A DNA stretch of 34,087 bases from Rugosibacter sp. (GTDB lineage: Bacteria; Pseudomonadota; Gammaproteobacteria; Burkholderiales; Rhodocyclaceae): assembly GCA_030645365.1 (NCBI GenBank), contig JAUSMB010000087.1:1-34087 (forward strand), given 5' to 3'. Made by a program: the position numbers and the translations under genes. The notes below the pieces were generated by a model. The model searched no databases, had not been told where the DNA came from, and saw nothing but the letters and a program-made list of their open reading frames with translations. This document shows, in pieces, positions 1-8,809 of this stretch (position 1 is the stretch's first letter; each line of letters opens with the position of its first letter).

Positions 1-243
1 GCCGCGATAGCGGGTCTTGGCAAAGCCCCAGAAGCGCTTCAAGGTCAGAAATGGATGCTCAACTTTGGAACGCACCGCAGACTTTCTTCGATTGGTTTCC
101 TTGTCGGCCTCGGAGAGCGGCGCATTCCGGTAGGCACGCCGATTGGTGTCCAGACACGGATTCAAAAAGTCCTTCGCCTTGGGGGCGATGGACTTGAGTC
201 GCTCCCGTTGCGCTTTACCTCGATAGGCGCTGTCTCCGTAGTA
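1..243 (-). pseudogene. IS5-family transposase, C-terminal fragment
   Basis: Read on the minus strand this is the C-terminal part of an IS4/IS5-type DDE transposase. It begins at YYGDSAYRGKAQRERL, which carries the second catalytic Asp, and runs through RSKVEHPFLTLKR, which carries the catalytic Glu, to GFAKTRYRG at the window edge. It aligns with few differences to the transposase at 9470-10172. The N-terminal half is absent: beyond about position 243 the frame loses family similarity and reaches a stop codon at 271-273. The extreme C-terminus and the right end of the element lie outside the window. It is a remnant in opposite orientation to the other copy, so the two form an inverted pair around the first signalling operon. 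Confidence 0.8.
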
Positions 244-331
244 ATGAAATGACAAGAATCCTGCCATCAATCATGAGCAAAACAGAGGAAAGGAACTATT
301 TTGCTTCACGTCTTCCCGGTGTATGCCGCAG

Positions 332-1063
332 TTAACGAACGTCGAGCAACAGGCGGCCCAATTCTTTTTTGACTACGGCATAGCACTCGCACGTATTTTT
401 TTCCAACCCTAGGCGGTCAAGCACTGTAATGTGTCCGCGACGGTAGCTGATAAAACCCGTGCGCTGCAAGTTTCCTGCGGCTTCTGTAATGCCCTCTCGG
501 CGCACACCGAGCATATTGGCAATCAGCTCCTGCGTCATGGTCAGCTCATTTGACGGCAAGCGATCAAGCGTCAGCAACAACCAGCGGCACAATTGCTGCT
601 CTACCGTATGGTGCCGATTGCAGGCCGCCGTCTGTGCCATCTGCGTTAACAGCGCTTGGGTATAGCGCAGCAACAGGCGTTGCATCAATCCGGCGCGATT
701 AAATTCTTGCATCAGCAAGCGACGATCCATTCGGTAAGCGTGCCCGGCCGTTTGCACTACGGCCGAGCTTGACGTAGTGGCTCCACCAAGGAACAGTGAG
801 GTACCAACAACCCCTTCATTGCCCACACCTGCCGCTTCGGAGGCTGCGCCAGATGCCATGACATAGTGCAGCGACACAATAGCGGTGGTGGGAAAGTAAG
901 CGTGCTGTAATTGCCCACCAGGCTCGTAAAGCATTTTCCCGAGCGGTAGCGCGACCAACTCCAGATACGCTATCAAATGCGCTAAATCCGCTGCAGGCAA
1001 AGCAGCGAGAAGACAATTTTGTCTCGGGCTATGAGGCAAAGGCATCGCTAATCGCAAAGTCAT
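332..1063 (-). CDS. Crp/Fnr-family transcriptional regulator
   Basis: The protein has 243 aa. Residues ~15-140 form a cyclic-nucleotide-binding-type beta-roll (LPLGKMLYEPGG, YFPTTAIVSL, GNEGVVG). Residues ~155-225 form a Crp-type winged helix-turn-helix, with MTQELIANMLGVRREGITEA as the likely recognition region and a wing at RRGHITVLDR. There is no N-terminal Fnr-type cysteine cluster, so an iron-sulfur oxygen sensor is unlikely; the ligand is unknown. It is the last gene of the operon with the kinase, diguanylate cyclase and REC-PAS protein, starting 5 bp after the stop of the REC-PAS gene. An internal ATG at 1045 matches the start of the paralogue at 21878 better, so the true start may be 1045. 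The family is certain; its targets are not. Confidence 0.9.
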   Translation of the reverse strand: MTLRLAMPLPHSPRQNCLLAALPAADLAHLIAYLELVALPLGKMLYEPGGQLQHAYFPTTAIVSLHYVMASGAASEAAGVGNEGVVGTSLFLGGATTSSSAVVQTAGHAYRMDRRLLMQEFNRAGLMQRLLLRYTQALLTQMAQTAACNRHHTVEQQLCRWLLLTLDRLPSNELTMTQELIANMLGVRREGITEAAGNLQRTGFISYRRGHITVLDRLGLEKNTCECYAVVKKELGRLLLDVR

Positions 1064-1068
1064 ACAAC

Positions 1069-1902
1069 CTATTTTTTTGCCGTTTGTTCAATACCGATTC
1101 CACGATAACCAATAAACCGGCTGGATCGATTGAACATTGGCTCTCCGCTCACTCGAAATGTTTGGTGCGAACCATCCGCTTTAACGCGAGTAAAGATGAA
1201 ATCCAAAAAAGGCTGTCGGGCTGCAATAGTCGACCGAAGTAGCTTGCGCTCCTCCTCATTCCAATCAGATGCTGAATTTGACGACGGAGTATTGCTTGCA
1301 TCCTCCGCAAAGGAATCCATCTGGATTCCAAGCATCTCTAGGACCGGACCGGAAACCTTGGTGAAGTTCATTTTTTCATCTTGTTCCCAATACCAGTCCG
1401 AGGCGAGTTCGGTCAAACCACGATAACGTTCTTCGCTTTCGCGCAGTTCTTCAGTCCGTTCCTCGACTACCTGTTCCAGTATTCTGTTGTGCTTCTCAAG
1501 CCTTTTATACAGCAGCCGCACTTCCAGCATGTTGTGAATGCGCGTTTTGACTTCGAGAAGATCGAAGGGCTTATCGATGAAATCCTTCGCACCGGCTTGT
1601 AACGCGCGCAACTTGTGGCTGGGTTGAGCGGTGATCACAAGCACCGGAAGATAGCTGTCCGTAGCGTTGGTCTTGAGGCCTTCCATCACCTGGAATCCGT
1701 CCATGCCAGGCATTTGCAGATCGAGCAGGATCAAATCGTAACCGTTCTTGCGACGCAGCTCGCAAACCTCGCGCGGATTCATGGTCGAGGTCACACGAGT
1801 ATAACCGGCTCCACTCAGCATTTGCTCAAGCAGACTGACATTAGACTCCTGATCGTCAACAATCAAAATGCTGGCGTTAAGAATGTCATCGGTATTCAAC
1901 AT
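1069..1902 (-). CDS. Response regulator with C-terminal PAS domain
   Basis: The protein has 277 aa. A receiver domain spans residues ~10-130, with the acidic pair D16/D17, phosphoacceptor D61 (in LILLDLQMPGMDGF) and conserved K111 (DFIDKPFD). A coiled-coil linker (~130-160) and a PAS domain (~160-275, from SEERYRGLTELASDWYWEQ) follow. There is no kinase, cyclase or DNA-binding output domain, so it probably passes a signal by protein contact or acts as a phosphate sink. The receiver domain is nearly identical to that of the adjacent gene at 1959-2918, which points to tandem duplication with replacement of the output domain. It lies 56 bp after that gene and 5 bp before the Crp/Fnr gene, in one probable operon. 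Confidence 0.9.
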   Translation of the reverse strand: MLNTDDILNASILIVDDQESNVSLLEQMLSGAGYTRVTSTMNPREVCELRRKNGYDLILLDLQMPGMDGFQVMEGLKTNATDSYLPVLVITAQPSHKLRALQAGAKDFIDKPFDLLEVKTRIHNMLEVRLLYKRLEKHNRILEQVVEERTEELRESEERYRGLTELASDWYWEQDEKMNFTKVSGPVLEMLGIQMDSFAEDASNTPSSNSASDWNEEERKLLRSTIAARQPFLDFIFTRVKADGSHQTFRVSGEPMFNRSSRFIGYRGIGIEQTAKK

Positions 1903-1958
1903 AAAACTAACCTTCTTTCATTTGTATTGAGATTCAATCCCATGATGAGATCGTTAAA

Positions 1959-2918
1959 TCAACTACGCGCCATCGCCAACAGATCGGTGCGCGTTGCGAT
2001 GCGATAATTGTTTTTGCCTGAGCGTTTAGCTTCATACAAGGCTAGATCCGCGCTCTTCATCAGCGTCTCTACCTCCTCACCATACGTGGGATAAATGCTG
2101 ACACCGACGCTGGCAGTCATGCTCACGCCGCAGCCTTGAATGCTATAGGGTTGCGATATGGACCGTATCACTTTTGACACCAGCTTGGCCACCCCGTCGG
2201 CATGAGTTGATTCCCACAAAACGATCACGAATTCGTCACCACCCAAACGCGCTACTGTGTCCTCTTGACGCACTGTAGCCACCAGGCGCTCGGCGACCAT
2301 TCTCAGCAGCGTGTCACCCGCATCGTGGCCCAAGGTGTCGTTGATCTGCTTAAATCCGTCCAAATCCAAATACATCACCGCCATCGTGCGCTTGTTCCTG
2401 TTCGCATGGACAATGGCCAACGAAAGCCGGTCCATTAAAAGCCGCCTATTCGGCAACCCGGTCAGCGCGTCATGCAGCGCAAAGGATTCCAGTGTCTGGC
2501 TGTAATGTTCGAGTTTTTTAAGCAACAACCGTACTTCCAGCATGTTGTGGATGCGCGTTTTGACTTCAACCAAATCGAAGGGCTTGCTGATGAAATCCTT
2601 CGCACCGACTTGTAACGCGCGCAGCTTGTGGCCGGGTTGAGCGGTGATCACAAGCACCGGAAGATAGCTGTCCGTAACGTTGGCCTTGAGGCCTTCCATC
2701 ACCTGGAATCCGTCCATGCCGGGCATTTGCAGATCGAGCAGGATCAGATCGTAATCATTCTTGCGATGCAGCGCGCAAACCTCGCGCGGATTCATAGTCG
2801 AGGCAACGCAGGTATAACTAGCCCCACTCAGCATTTGCTCCAGCAGACTGACATTCGACTCATGATCGTCAACAATCAAAATACTGGCGTTAAGAATCTC
2901 GGACTCTGTAACCTTCAT
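1959..2918 (-). CDS. Response regulator diguanylate cyclase (REC-GGDEF)
   Basis: The protein has 319 aa. The receiver domain covers residues ~10-130 (phosphoacceptor D62 in LDLQMPGMDG; K112 in SKPFD). A short helix leads into a GGDEF domain at ~145-310. The active-site motif GGDEF is intact at 226-230. An RxxD product-inhibition site (RQED, 217-220) stands exactly five residues before it, so the enzyme should make cyclic di-GMP from two GTP and be subject to feedback inhibition. Phosphorylation by the kinase encoded just upstream is the likely trigger. The start codon overlaps the kinase stop codon (ATGA), which implies translational coupling. Confidence 0.93.
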   Translation of the reverse strand: MKVTESEILNASILIVDDHESNVSLLEQMLSGASYTCVASTMNPREVCALHRKNDYDLILLDLQMPGMDGFQVMEGLKANVTDSYLPVLVITAQPGHKLRALQVGAKDFISKPFDLVEVKTRIHNMLEVRLLLKKLEHYSQTLESFALHDALTGLPNRRLLMDRLSLAIVHANRNKRTMAVMYLDLDGFKQINDTLGHDAGDTLLRMVAERLVATVRQEDTVARLGGDEFVIVLWESTHADGVAKLVSKVIRSISQPYSIQGCGVSMTASVGVSIYPTYGEEVETLMKSADLALYEAKRSGKNNYRIATRTDLLAMARS

Positions 2919-5479
2919 GTTTGATCCTTTTGAGCTGCGATGGCCGCTTCGGTTTTCGAAAACTTCAGTGCCATATCGAGGGTTTCCATGAACTCGGCGA
3001 CCTTGATGGGTTTGGTGAGATAACGAAAAAATCCTGCCTCCAAGCCTTTCTCGATATCGCGGGGCATGGCATTAGCACTAAGCGCCACCACCGGGATGTG
3101 TGCTGTTGCGGGGTCTTCCGCCAGGATTTTCAGCGCATGGATACCGCTGATACCAGGCAGATTGATGTCCATCAGGATGACATCCGGCCGGGAAGCACGC
3201 GCAATCTCGACACCGCGATTGCCGTCCCGCGCACTCAGCAAGCGGATATTGGGTCGACGTGCGATAAGATCCTCGACCAGCATCAGATTGGCCGGGTTAT
3301 CCTCGACATAGAGCAGGGTATACAACTGCGCGTCAGCTGGGAGTTTCACCTCGTCAATAGCCAAGGGTTCGGCGGCGCCAATAGCAGCGTATGGTGCAGC
3401 CGTCAGGTTCAATTCGATCCAGAACACACTGCCCTTGCCAACGGTGCTTTCCACGCCTATGCCACCCCCCATCAGTTCGACCAGCCGCTTGGTCACCACC
3501 AGGCCGATGCCAGTGCCTTCCTCCGTGCTGGTCTCCTTGCCGAGACGATTGAATGGCTGGAAAAGCTGCGCAAGCTGTTCTGGAGGTAATCCTTCGCCGG
3601 TATCCTCGACACAAATGCGTATGCGTCCCGGGGTGCTTTCGATGCAACACACGACGACTGATCCACCCACCGTGTTGTATTTAATCGCGTTGGAAAGAAG
3701 ATTGATGAGAACCTGCTTCAACCGTGTCTGATCAGCGCTGACAAAGTAGGGAGTTTCAAACGGGGTAAAGGCCATGCTGATGCCGCGCGTTTGCGCCTGC
3801 GGTTCTATCATGGTTCGACATTCGTACATAACTTCGGCCAGCGATACCGATTCCAGTGACAGCGACAGCTTGCCGGACTCGATCGCCGCGAGATCGAGGA
3901 TTTCGTTGATCAGTTCCAGCAGGTACCACCCAGCCTTGAGAATCTGATTGATGCTGCGCTTCTGGGAGGGCGTCGGCGGTGGCGAGTCGGATTCCATGAC
4001 TTGGGCAAACCCGAGAATCGCACTGAGCGGCGTACGCAGCTCATGACTCATGCTGGAAAGGAAATCCGATTTCGCGAGATTAGCCCTTTCCGCCACAAAC
4101 TTGGCGCTTTCCAGCTCGGCATTCTTGTCCAGCAGTATCTGATCGAGCCGAGCCCTCTCTGCTTCGACCTGCTTGCGAGCGGTGATGTCACGCAAAATAC
4201 CCGTGAAGTAACGCTGGCCACCCAGCCACATTTCGCTGACCGCCATCTCCAACGGGAATAAGCTGTCATCCTTGCGCCGGCCGACGACCTCGCGTCCGAG
4301 GCCGCTAGCGCGCGCCTCGGCGCTCGCACTGTAATACTCGAGGGAACCATTACCATTGTGCTGGTCTCGATTAAGCTCGGGTATCAGTCTGCTGAAGTTT
4401 TTTCCGCTGATTTCTGCTGCGGTATAGCCAAACATTCGTTCAGCGGCCGGGTTGACTGTCTCGACGATGCTGCCACGGGCATGGAGAGTGATGATGCCGT
4501 CCACCACAGTATTGAGAATCGCTTGTATCTGCGAGGCACTGTCGCGCAAAGCCTGCTGCGTTGCATATTCTCCGGTGACATCGCGAAACACCAGCACGGC
4601 CCCGATGACTTGATTATCGCGGTCACGAATCGGCGCGCAACTGTCGGCAATATCGCACTCGCTACCGTCGCGTGCAATCAGGACGGTATGGTTAGCCAGG
4701 CCCTGTATCGTGCCATGCGCCAAGGTTTCCATTACCGGAATCGTGGCGGGTAGTCGAGTTTCTTTGTTGATTATGGGGAAAATCTCATCCACCGGGTGGC
4801 CGATAACTTCTGCCTGCGTCCAACCGGTAAGCTTTTCAGCCAGGGGATTCAAGAGTGTCACCCGCGCGCTGGCATCGGTCGCTATTACTGCATCGCCAAT
4901 TGAGTTGAGTGTTACCGAAAGCTTTTCCTCGCTGTCCCGCAATGTACCGTTGGCGCGCTGTAGTTGTTTATTCGTCTCTTCCTGAATCTCGAGCAAATGT
5001 TGCCGCTCTGCTTCGACCTGCTTGCGCGCGGTGTTGTCGGTACCGATCAGCAGGTAGCCAATGATGATATTTTGCGCGTCACGCAACGCCGTAACTGACA
5101 CCACCGCCGGGAAGCGGCTGCCATCCTTGCGGATATAGGTCAGCTCGTAGATGTCCTCGATGCCGCGTGACGCCTTGAACACCAAGGCTTCGAAGCCTGG
5201 CGTAATCGGGGTGCCAAGCTCGAGGCTGAGTGCTTCGGCGCGCGTTATCACTTCCTGTGGATCGGAAATGTCGGCCGGAGTGATCTTGTTCATCACGTCG
5301 GCAGCCGCATAGCCCAGCATACGCTCGGCGCCAACGTTGAATATCTGAATCACACCATTCTCATCTGTGGCAATACTCGAGAAGTTGGCGCTGTTGAATA
5401 TCGCGTTCTGCAAGGCGCCTGTTTTAAGCAAGGATTTTTGGCGCCGCAATTCGATGGAATTGTTTTCTGTTTCAGACAT
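2915..5479 (-). CDS. PAS-containing hybrid sensor histidine kinase
   Basis: I take the start at 5479 (MSETENNS...) because GGGAA stands about 8 nt upstream; an upstream in-frame start would add 28 residues without similarity. The protein of 854 aa has three PAS/PAC modules (~22-155, ~185-310, ~320-450). A coiled coil leads to a HisKA domain with the phosphorylatable His in SSMSHELRTPLSAILG (~residue 490). A HATPase domain (~595-710; N box NLLSNAIKYN, G boxes EDTGEGLP and GTGIGLVV) and a C-terminal receiver (~735-850, phosphoacceptor in DVILMDINLPG) follow. There are no membrane segments, so it is a cytoplasmic sensor; PAS ligands are unknown. Its HisKA-HATPase-REC part is a close paralogue of the kinase at 12052-13584. 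Confidence 0.95.
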   Translation of the reverse strand: MSETENNSIELRRQKSLLKTGALQNAIFNSANFSSIATDENGVIQIFNVGAERMLGYAAADVMNKITPADISDPQEVITRAEALSLELGTPITPGFEALVFKASRGIEDIYELTYIRKDGSRFPAVVSVTALRDAQNIIIGYLLIGTDNTARKQVEAERQHLLEIQEETNKQLQRANGTLRDSEEKLSVTLNSIGDAVIATDASARVTLLNPLAEKLTGWTQAEVIGHPVDEIFPIINKETRLPATIPVMETLAHGTIQGLANHTVLIARDGSECDIADSCAPIRDRDNQVIGAVLVFRDVTGEYATQQALRDSASQIQAILNTVVDGIITLHARGSIVETVNPAAERMFGYTAAEISGKNFSRLIPELNRDQHNGNGSLEYYSASAEARASGLGREVVGRRKDDSLFPLEMAVSEMWLGGQRYFTGILRDITARKQVEAERARLDQILLDKNAELESAKFVAERANLAKSDFLSSMSHELRTPLSAILGFAQVMESDSPPPTPSQKRSINQILKAGWYLLELINEILDLAAIESGKLSLSLESVSLAEVMYECRTMIEPQAQTRGISMAFTPFETPYFVSADQTRLKQVLINLLSNAIKYNTVGGSVVVCCIESTPGRIRICVEDTGEGLPPEQLAQLFQPFNRLGKETSTEEGTGIGLVVTKRLVELMGGGIGVESTVGKGSVFWIELNLTAAPYAAIGAAEPLAIDEVKLPADAQLYTLLYVEDNPANLMLVEDLIARRPNIRLLSARDGNRGVEIARASRPDVILMDINLPGISGIHALKILAEDPATAHIPVVALSANAMPRDIEKGLEAGFFRYLTKPIKVAEFMETLDMALKFSKTEAAIAAQKDQT

Positions 5480-5579
5480 GGTCGATTCCCGTGAAAACTG
5501 CACAAAACTCCAAAGGGGAAGTTTGGCTTGTCGGACCGACAACAGAAGATCACAAACTTCCACAGTAAAATAAAAACGG

Positions 5580-5603
5580 TGATTCTCTCAATGATTCTCT
5601 CAA
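5580..5603. repeat. Tandem 12-bp repeat in the kinase operon upstream region
   Basis: The 12-mer TGATTCTCTCAA occurs twice head to tail, and is followed by TGAGAATG so that ATTCTC-TCAAT-GAGAAT forms a small inverted repeat at 5594-5610. It lies about 100 bp upstream of the kinase start in the otherwise empty 314-bp region 5480-5793. It could be an operator or part of a promoter. I see no other feature in this stretch. Confidence 0.5.
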
Positions 5604-5793
5604 TGAGAATGTAAATAATCGCAGTTTTTCCGGCGGACGTCTGTTTGCTAACGCACGCAGACCAATTAATAGTACTCCCATTCACCTAGTCCAGTAGATT
5701 TGATGGGCCAAGCAAGCAGGAAAAGCTGACGCCGCACATACCAATATCTCCAAAGGGAACCCGGGTTGGGAAGATGGAACGATTACTACCGTA

Positions 5794-6000
5794 TCACCAC
5801 CCGTTTTCCATGTTCACCAGTAGCTCCGATATCCCGAAGATACGAATTGCACCGGTCAATCCCGTGGCATCTGGCAGACCCGCGGGATCCGGAACCGGAA
5901 CCACTTTGGTGGAAGTCACGACAGTAGGTCTATTGCATGCACTCAACACTATAGTCATCAGTACCGCTGAGGTTTTAAGCGTACGCCCTATAGGCAACAA
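5794..6000 (-). CDS. Small putative lipoprotein
   Basis: The 68-aa frame starts with TTG. It has a basic N-terminus, a hydrophobic segment (TSAVLMTIVL) and a lipobox LSAC at about residues 19-22, followed by a short Pro/Gly-rich tail (VVPVPDPAGLPDATGLTGA). The tail recalls small betaproteobacterial lipoproteins with a PVPGPAGPxGATG-type collagen-like stretch, but is short and degenerate. A strong GGGGGAGG lies about 25-30 nt upstream of the TTG, too far for a normal ribosome-binding site, so the start is uncertain or the 5' end is damaged. The function is unknown. Confidence 0.45.
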   Translation of the reverse strand: MLPIGRTLKTSAVLMTIVLSACNRPTVVTSTKVVPVPDPAGLPDATGLTGAIRIFGISELLVNMENGW

Positions 6001-6052
6001 TCTAACGGTGTCCGCTTGATCTTTTCCTCCCCCTTAAGATAATTAGTGGATC

Positions 6053-6086
6053 AAGGCCCTCGGTTACGATTATTTCCGAGGGCCTT
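6053..6086. terminator. Rho-independent terminator hairpin
   Basis: An 11-bp perfect stem (AAGGCCCTCGG / CCGAGGGCCTT) with a 12-nt loop stands directly after the stop codon of the AsmA-family gene on the minus strand. On the plus strand it is followed by TTATTT. It most likely ends the AsmA transcript and may work in both directions. Confidence 0.85.
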
Positions 6087-8039
6087 TTATTTGTTCGCTG
6101 AATGTGCGATAGCCCTTGCATCCCGAACCATTTGCCCGCAATTGCTGTCTTGCCCCGGACCAGCGTCAATCAACGGCATCAGTGTAAGCAATGGATTGGC
6201 CATGCCCAGCGCGAGCGCACTGAACGCGCGCGCGACAACACGCCCCTTGTCAACTCCGATATCGGGTTTGGCAAAGCTGCCACGAATGGTGATTGGACTG
6301 CGCAAAGCCAGAGGACTGGTATTCTTGGTTTTTTGATTGAGCGTCAGACTCAGCTTTTCCTGCGCTAGATCGATACTACCTGTACCAATAATTGTGGTGA
6401 TTTCTGTATCGAAGATTAGCGCATCAGCGTCCATCACCCCCTCTTTGACACCAAAATCCGCGACCGCACAACGCAAATTGACAAGCCTGTCGCCGGCAAT
6501 TTTCAGCTCAAGCATTTCCCAGAGGTGCAGACCGACTTTTTCCATCATCAACTTGCTGATCTTGCCACCAGCAACGACGAGTGCCACCTTGCCGTGCGAG
6601 TTCGATAGCATGCGCCCTACCGAGTTGCCTTTACCAGTCAAGTCGAAGTCGCCGTTAATCTGGCCGATGCTGGTCTTGGCCAGTTCAGCAGTCGGGAACA
6701 GTTTAGACAACAGAATTTTTCTCGCCTGCACCCTGGCGTGCGCTTGAATTGGATCTTTCCGTCCATCCAGTGAAATCACGGCATTGAGCTGGCCACCGGC
6801 CAACCCGAAATTGAGCGGATCGAGTGTCAGTACTGAATCGCGCAAACTCAAATGCGCAACGAGATCTTCCAGCGGCAGTTCTCTGGCGTGCCGGATGGTT
6901 TTTGCCTTCAGTGTCACCTCCGCGTCGACGCTGTCCCAACGATCGGTCTTGAACGGCATGTCCGGCAGCACGTGCGCTTGCACGGGCATGGGGGCGGTCC
7001 GGGAAGACGGCAGCGCGGCCCGTTTGGCAGCTTGTACACTGCCCGGCCGTGCGCCTATCAATGGGCCGAGATCCGCGATATCAAGGACATTCGAAACCAG
7101 ATTCGCTTTCATTACCGGACGCTTGCCGCCAATGTCAATCTGAACCGTGCCTGCAATATCACTGCCCCCAACTCGACCCGAGAATTTTTCGTAGCGCCAT
7201 GTATCCGCGCTATGCAGCAGATGTCCCTCGGTCGCGTAAGCACGCGTCTCTGGCAAGGCGATGCCAAACAGGGGAAAAAGCTGTGCCAAGCTCTCCCCGC
7301 GCAGGGCGACGCGCATGTCAACCGCAGAAAACTTGAGCAGGCTGGTAATGGTGCCTGCGGCTTTCACACCGGTATGGCCCACAGTGAACTCGGCTTGCAG
7401 AGGATAGGGTGTGCTTTCGTCGCGCAATCCAAGCACCGGCCCACCGCTGCCTTGTGCCTTGAAGGGCAGGCCCTTGTAGTGCCCTAGCGCGGTAAAGCTG
7501 ACCCCGGCAACAACAGACTCGGTGTTCGAAGTCGAGAATTCCGACCGGATACTGGTCTTCTGCACCGCATCGTCATAGCCGATTATTCCATGGTCGAGTA
7601 TCAGGCGGTCAACTTGGATACGCGCGCCTTCATCCTGCTGGCTACGATCCAGCAGCCAGTTTTTTCGACCGTCGATACCTTGCTCAAAAAAGACTACAGG
7701 CCGCTCAAGCCGCATCTCAGGAAAAACGATGTTTTGACGGAACAATTGTGGCAAATCGATGGTAATTTCCACCACATCGGCGGCGATCATCTGTTTTTCC
7801 GTGGCCCAATCCGGATTCGCAAATGTCACTGCGTTGGCGTGAATCCGAGGCAAAGGCCAGCCAAATTTCACCTTGAGTTCGCCGTTAATAGCGAGTACGC
7901 GACCGGTTTTTTCTGCCGTCATGCGCTCTATCGGGCCACGCAGCCAGTTCCAGCCGAAAATCATGGCGAAAAGAACCGCCACCGCAATAAATACAAGAAA
8001 AAACCCGGCAACCCATTTGAGCACACGAGGCAGTGTCAT
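6087..8039 (-). CDS. AsmA-family envelope protein
   Basis: The protein has 650 aa. A single N-terminal membrane anchor (~residues 8-30) is followed by the AsmA N-terminal signature (LNGELKVKFGWPLPRI-type region at ~50-65, then NPDWA, ...VVEITIDLPQLF). The C-terminal half has the repetitive beta-strand pattern of the AsmA/TAM superfamily (DLTGKGNSVGRMLSNSHGKV ~460-480; AQEKLSLTLNQKTK ~575; ITIRGSFAKPDIGVD ~595). Members are inner-membrane-anchored periplasmic proteins tied to outer-membrane assembly and, for several relatives, bridge-like phospholipid transport. Which subgroup this belongs to cannot be settled here. It appears monocistronic, ending at the hairpin 6053-6086. Confidence 0.88.
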   Translation of the reverse strand: MTLPRVLKWVAGFFLVFIAVAVLFAMIFGWNWLRGPIERMTAEKTGRVLAINGELKVKFGWPLPRIHANAVTFANPDWATEKQMIAADVVEITIDLPQLFRQNIVFPEMRLERPVVFFEQGIDGRKNWLLDRSQQDEGARIQVDRLILDHGIIGYDDAVQKTSIRSEFSTSNTESVVAGVSFTALGHYKGLPFKAQGSGGPVLGLRDESTPYPLQAEFTVGHTGVKAAGTITSLLKFSAVDMRVALRGESLAQLFPLFGIALPETRAYATEGHLLHSADTWRYEKFSGRVGGSDIAGTVQIDIGGKRPVMKANLVSNVLDIADLGPLIGARPGSVQAAKRAALPSSRTAPMPVQAHVLPDMPFKTDRWDSVDAEVTLKAKTIRHARELPLEDLVAHLSLRDSVLTLDPLNFGLAGGQLNAVISLDGRKDPIQAHARVQARKILLSKLFPTAELAKTSIGQINGDFDLTGKGNSVGRMLSNSHGKVALVVAGGKISKLMMEKVGLHLWEMLELKIAGDRLVNLRCAVADFGVKEGVMDADALIFDTEITTIIGTGSIDLAQEKLSLTLNQKTKNTSPLALRSPITIRGSFAKPDIGVDKGRVVARAFSALALGMANPLLTLMPLIDAGPGQDSNCGQMVRDARAIAHSANK

Positions 8040-8049
8040 GACGGCATGC

Positions 8050-8358
8050 TCAAACCACCTCTGGCAAGACCCAAGCTACTTTATGCAAGTGACTATTTTG
8101 CTTTCCAATTGCGACAACAAATACAATTTGATCAATGCATGTAACACCGTCTATGGCACTAAACCTTCCATCTTTTCCAAAACCTCGTCGTGTGCAGTCA
8201 AACATAGCGTATCGCTCTGGGGTTCGTACAAACTTGCTACAGAGGCGCTTGTACCTCCTTACCCAGCGCATGCACCGAGTATGCGATATAGCCACAAAGT
8301 CCGCTGACGATTGATTGCCTGCGAGAGCTTCCAATTCAGGAGTTGCGATGCCTGTCAT
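8050..8358 (-). CDS. Hypothetical protein, doubtful
   Basis: This 102-aa ATG frame on the minus strand lies between the BON gene and the AsmA gene, where no other gene competes. The middle (RYKRLCSKFVRTPERYAMFDCTR) is basic and the end (HLHKVAWVLPEVV) looks strand-like. I recognise no family, and no good ribosome-binding site precedes the ATG. It may be a chance frame. Confidence 0.3.
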   Translation of the reverse strand: MTGIATPELEALAGNQSSADFVAISHTRCMRWVRRYKRLCSKFVRTPERYAMFDCTRRGFGKDGRFSAIDGVTCIDQIVFVVAIGKQNSHLHKVAWVLPEVV

Positions 8359-8442
8359 TCGGGTATGCTCACCATGAGGAAGAAAATTGTTCTGTGTAGC
8401 GGCCTTACCACATTGGCAACACTATGATCGTGGTGTTAAATC

Positions 8443-8484
8443 CCCGCAGGTCATTCGGATCTCACTCCGAGAATGCCCTGCGGG
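8443..8484. terminator. Probable terminator stem-loop after BON gene
   Basis: CCCGCAGG (8443-8450) pairs with CCTGCGGG (8477-8484), and the inner arms CATTC/GAATG extend the stem. It lies 11 bp beyond the BON-gene stop on the minus strand. No T-run follows, so this is a weaker call than the hairpin at 6053. Confidence 0.45.
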
Positions 8485-8494
8485 TAACCATCGG

Positions 8495-8809
8495 TTACTT
8501 GACCCGCATATCGTTCTTGACTGAACTCACACCGCGAACACCACGCGCTACTTCGACTGCCTTGTTGATATCAGCTTGAGAATTGACAAAGCCGCTCAGT
8601 TGCACCACACCCTTGAAGGTTTCCACATTGATCTCGGCAACCTTGAGTGTCGGCTCATCGAGTATTGCTGCCTTCACCTTGGTGGTAATAACGCTGTCAT
8701 CAATGTATTCGCCAGTTCCCTCATGTTTCGATGTGGATGCGCAACCCATAACGGTGATTAAAGTAAGCGCGAGAAAAAATGCAGAAAAGTATTTGGTAAT
8801 TTGTTTCAT
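8495..8809 (-). CDS. BON-domain lipoprotein (OsmY-like)
   Basis: The protein has 104 aa from the ATG at 8809, which has GGAGA about 9 nt upstream. A lipoprotein signal peptide ends in the lipobox VMGC (~residues 20-23). One BON domain (~38-104) contains DDSVITTKVKAAI, TFKGVVQLSGFV and ARGVRGVSSVKNDM. BON domains are phospholipid- or envelope-associated, and OsmY-like members are induced by osmotic or envelope stress. The ATG overlaps the stop of an upstream 28-codon frame (ATGA), so it is probably translated by coupling, in a unit with the CsbD gene at 8934-9137. Confidence 0.9.
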   Translation of the reverse strand: MKQITKYFSAFFLALTLITVMGCASTSKHEGTGEYIDDSVITTKVKAAILDEPTLKVAEINVETFKGVVQLSGFVNSQADINKAVEVARGVRGVSSVKNDMRVK

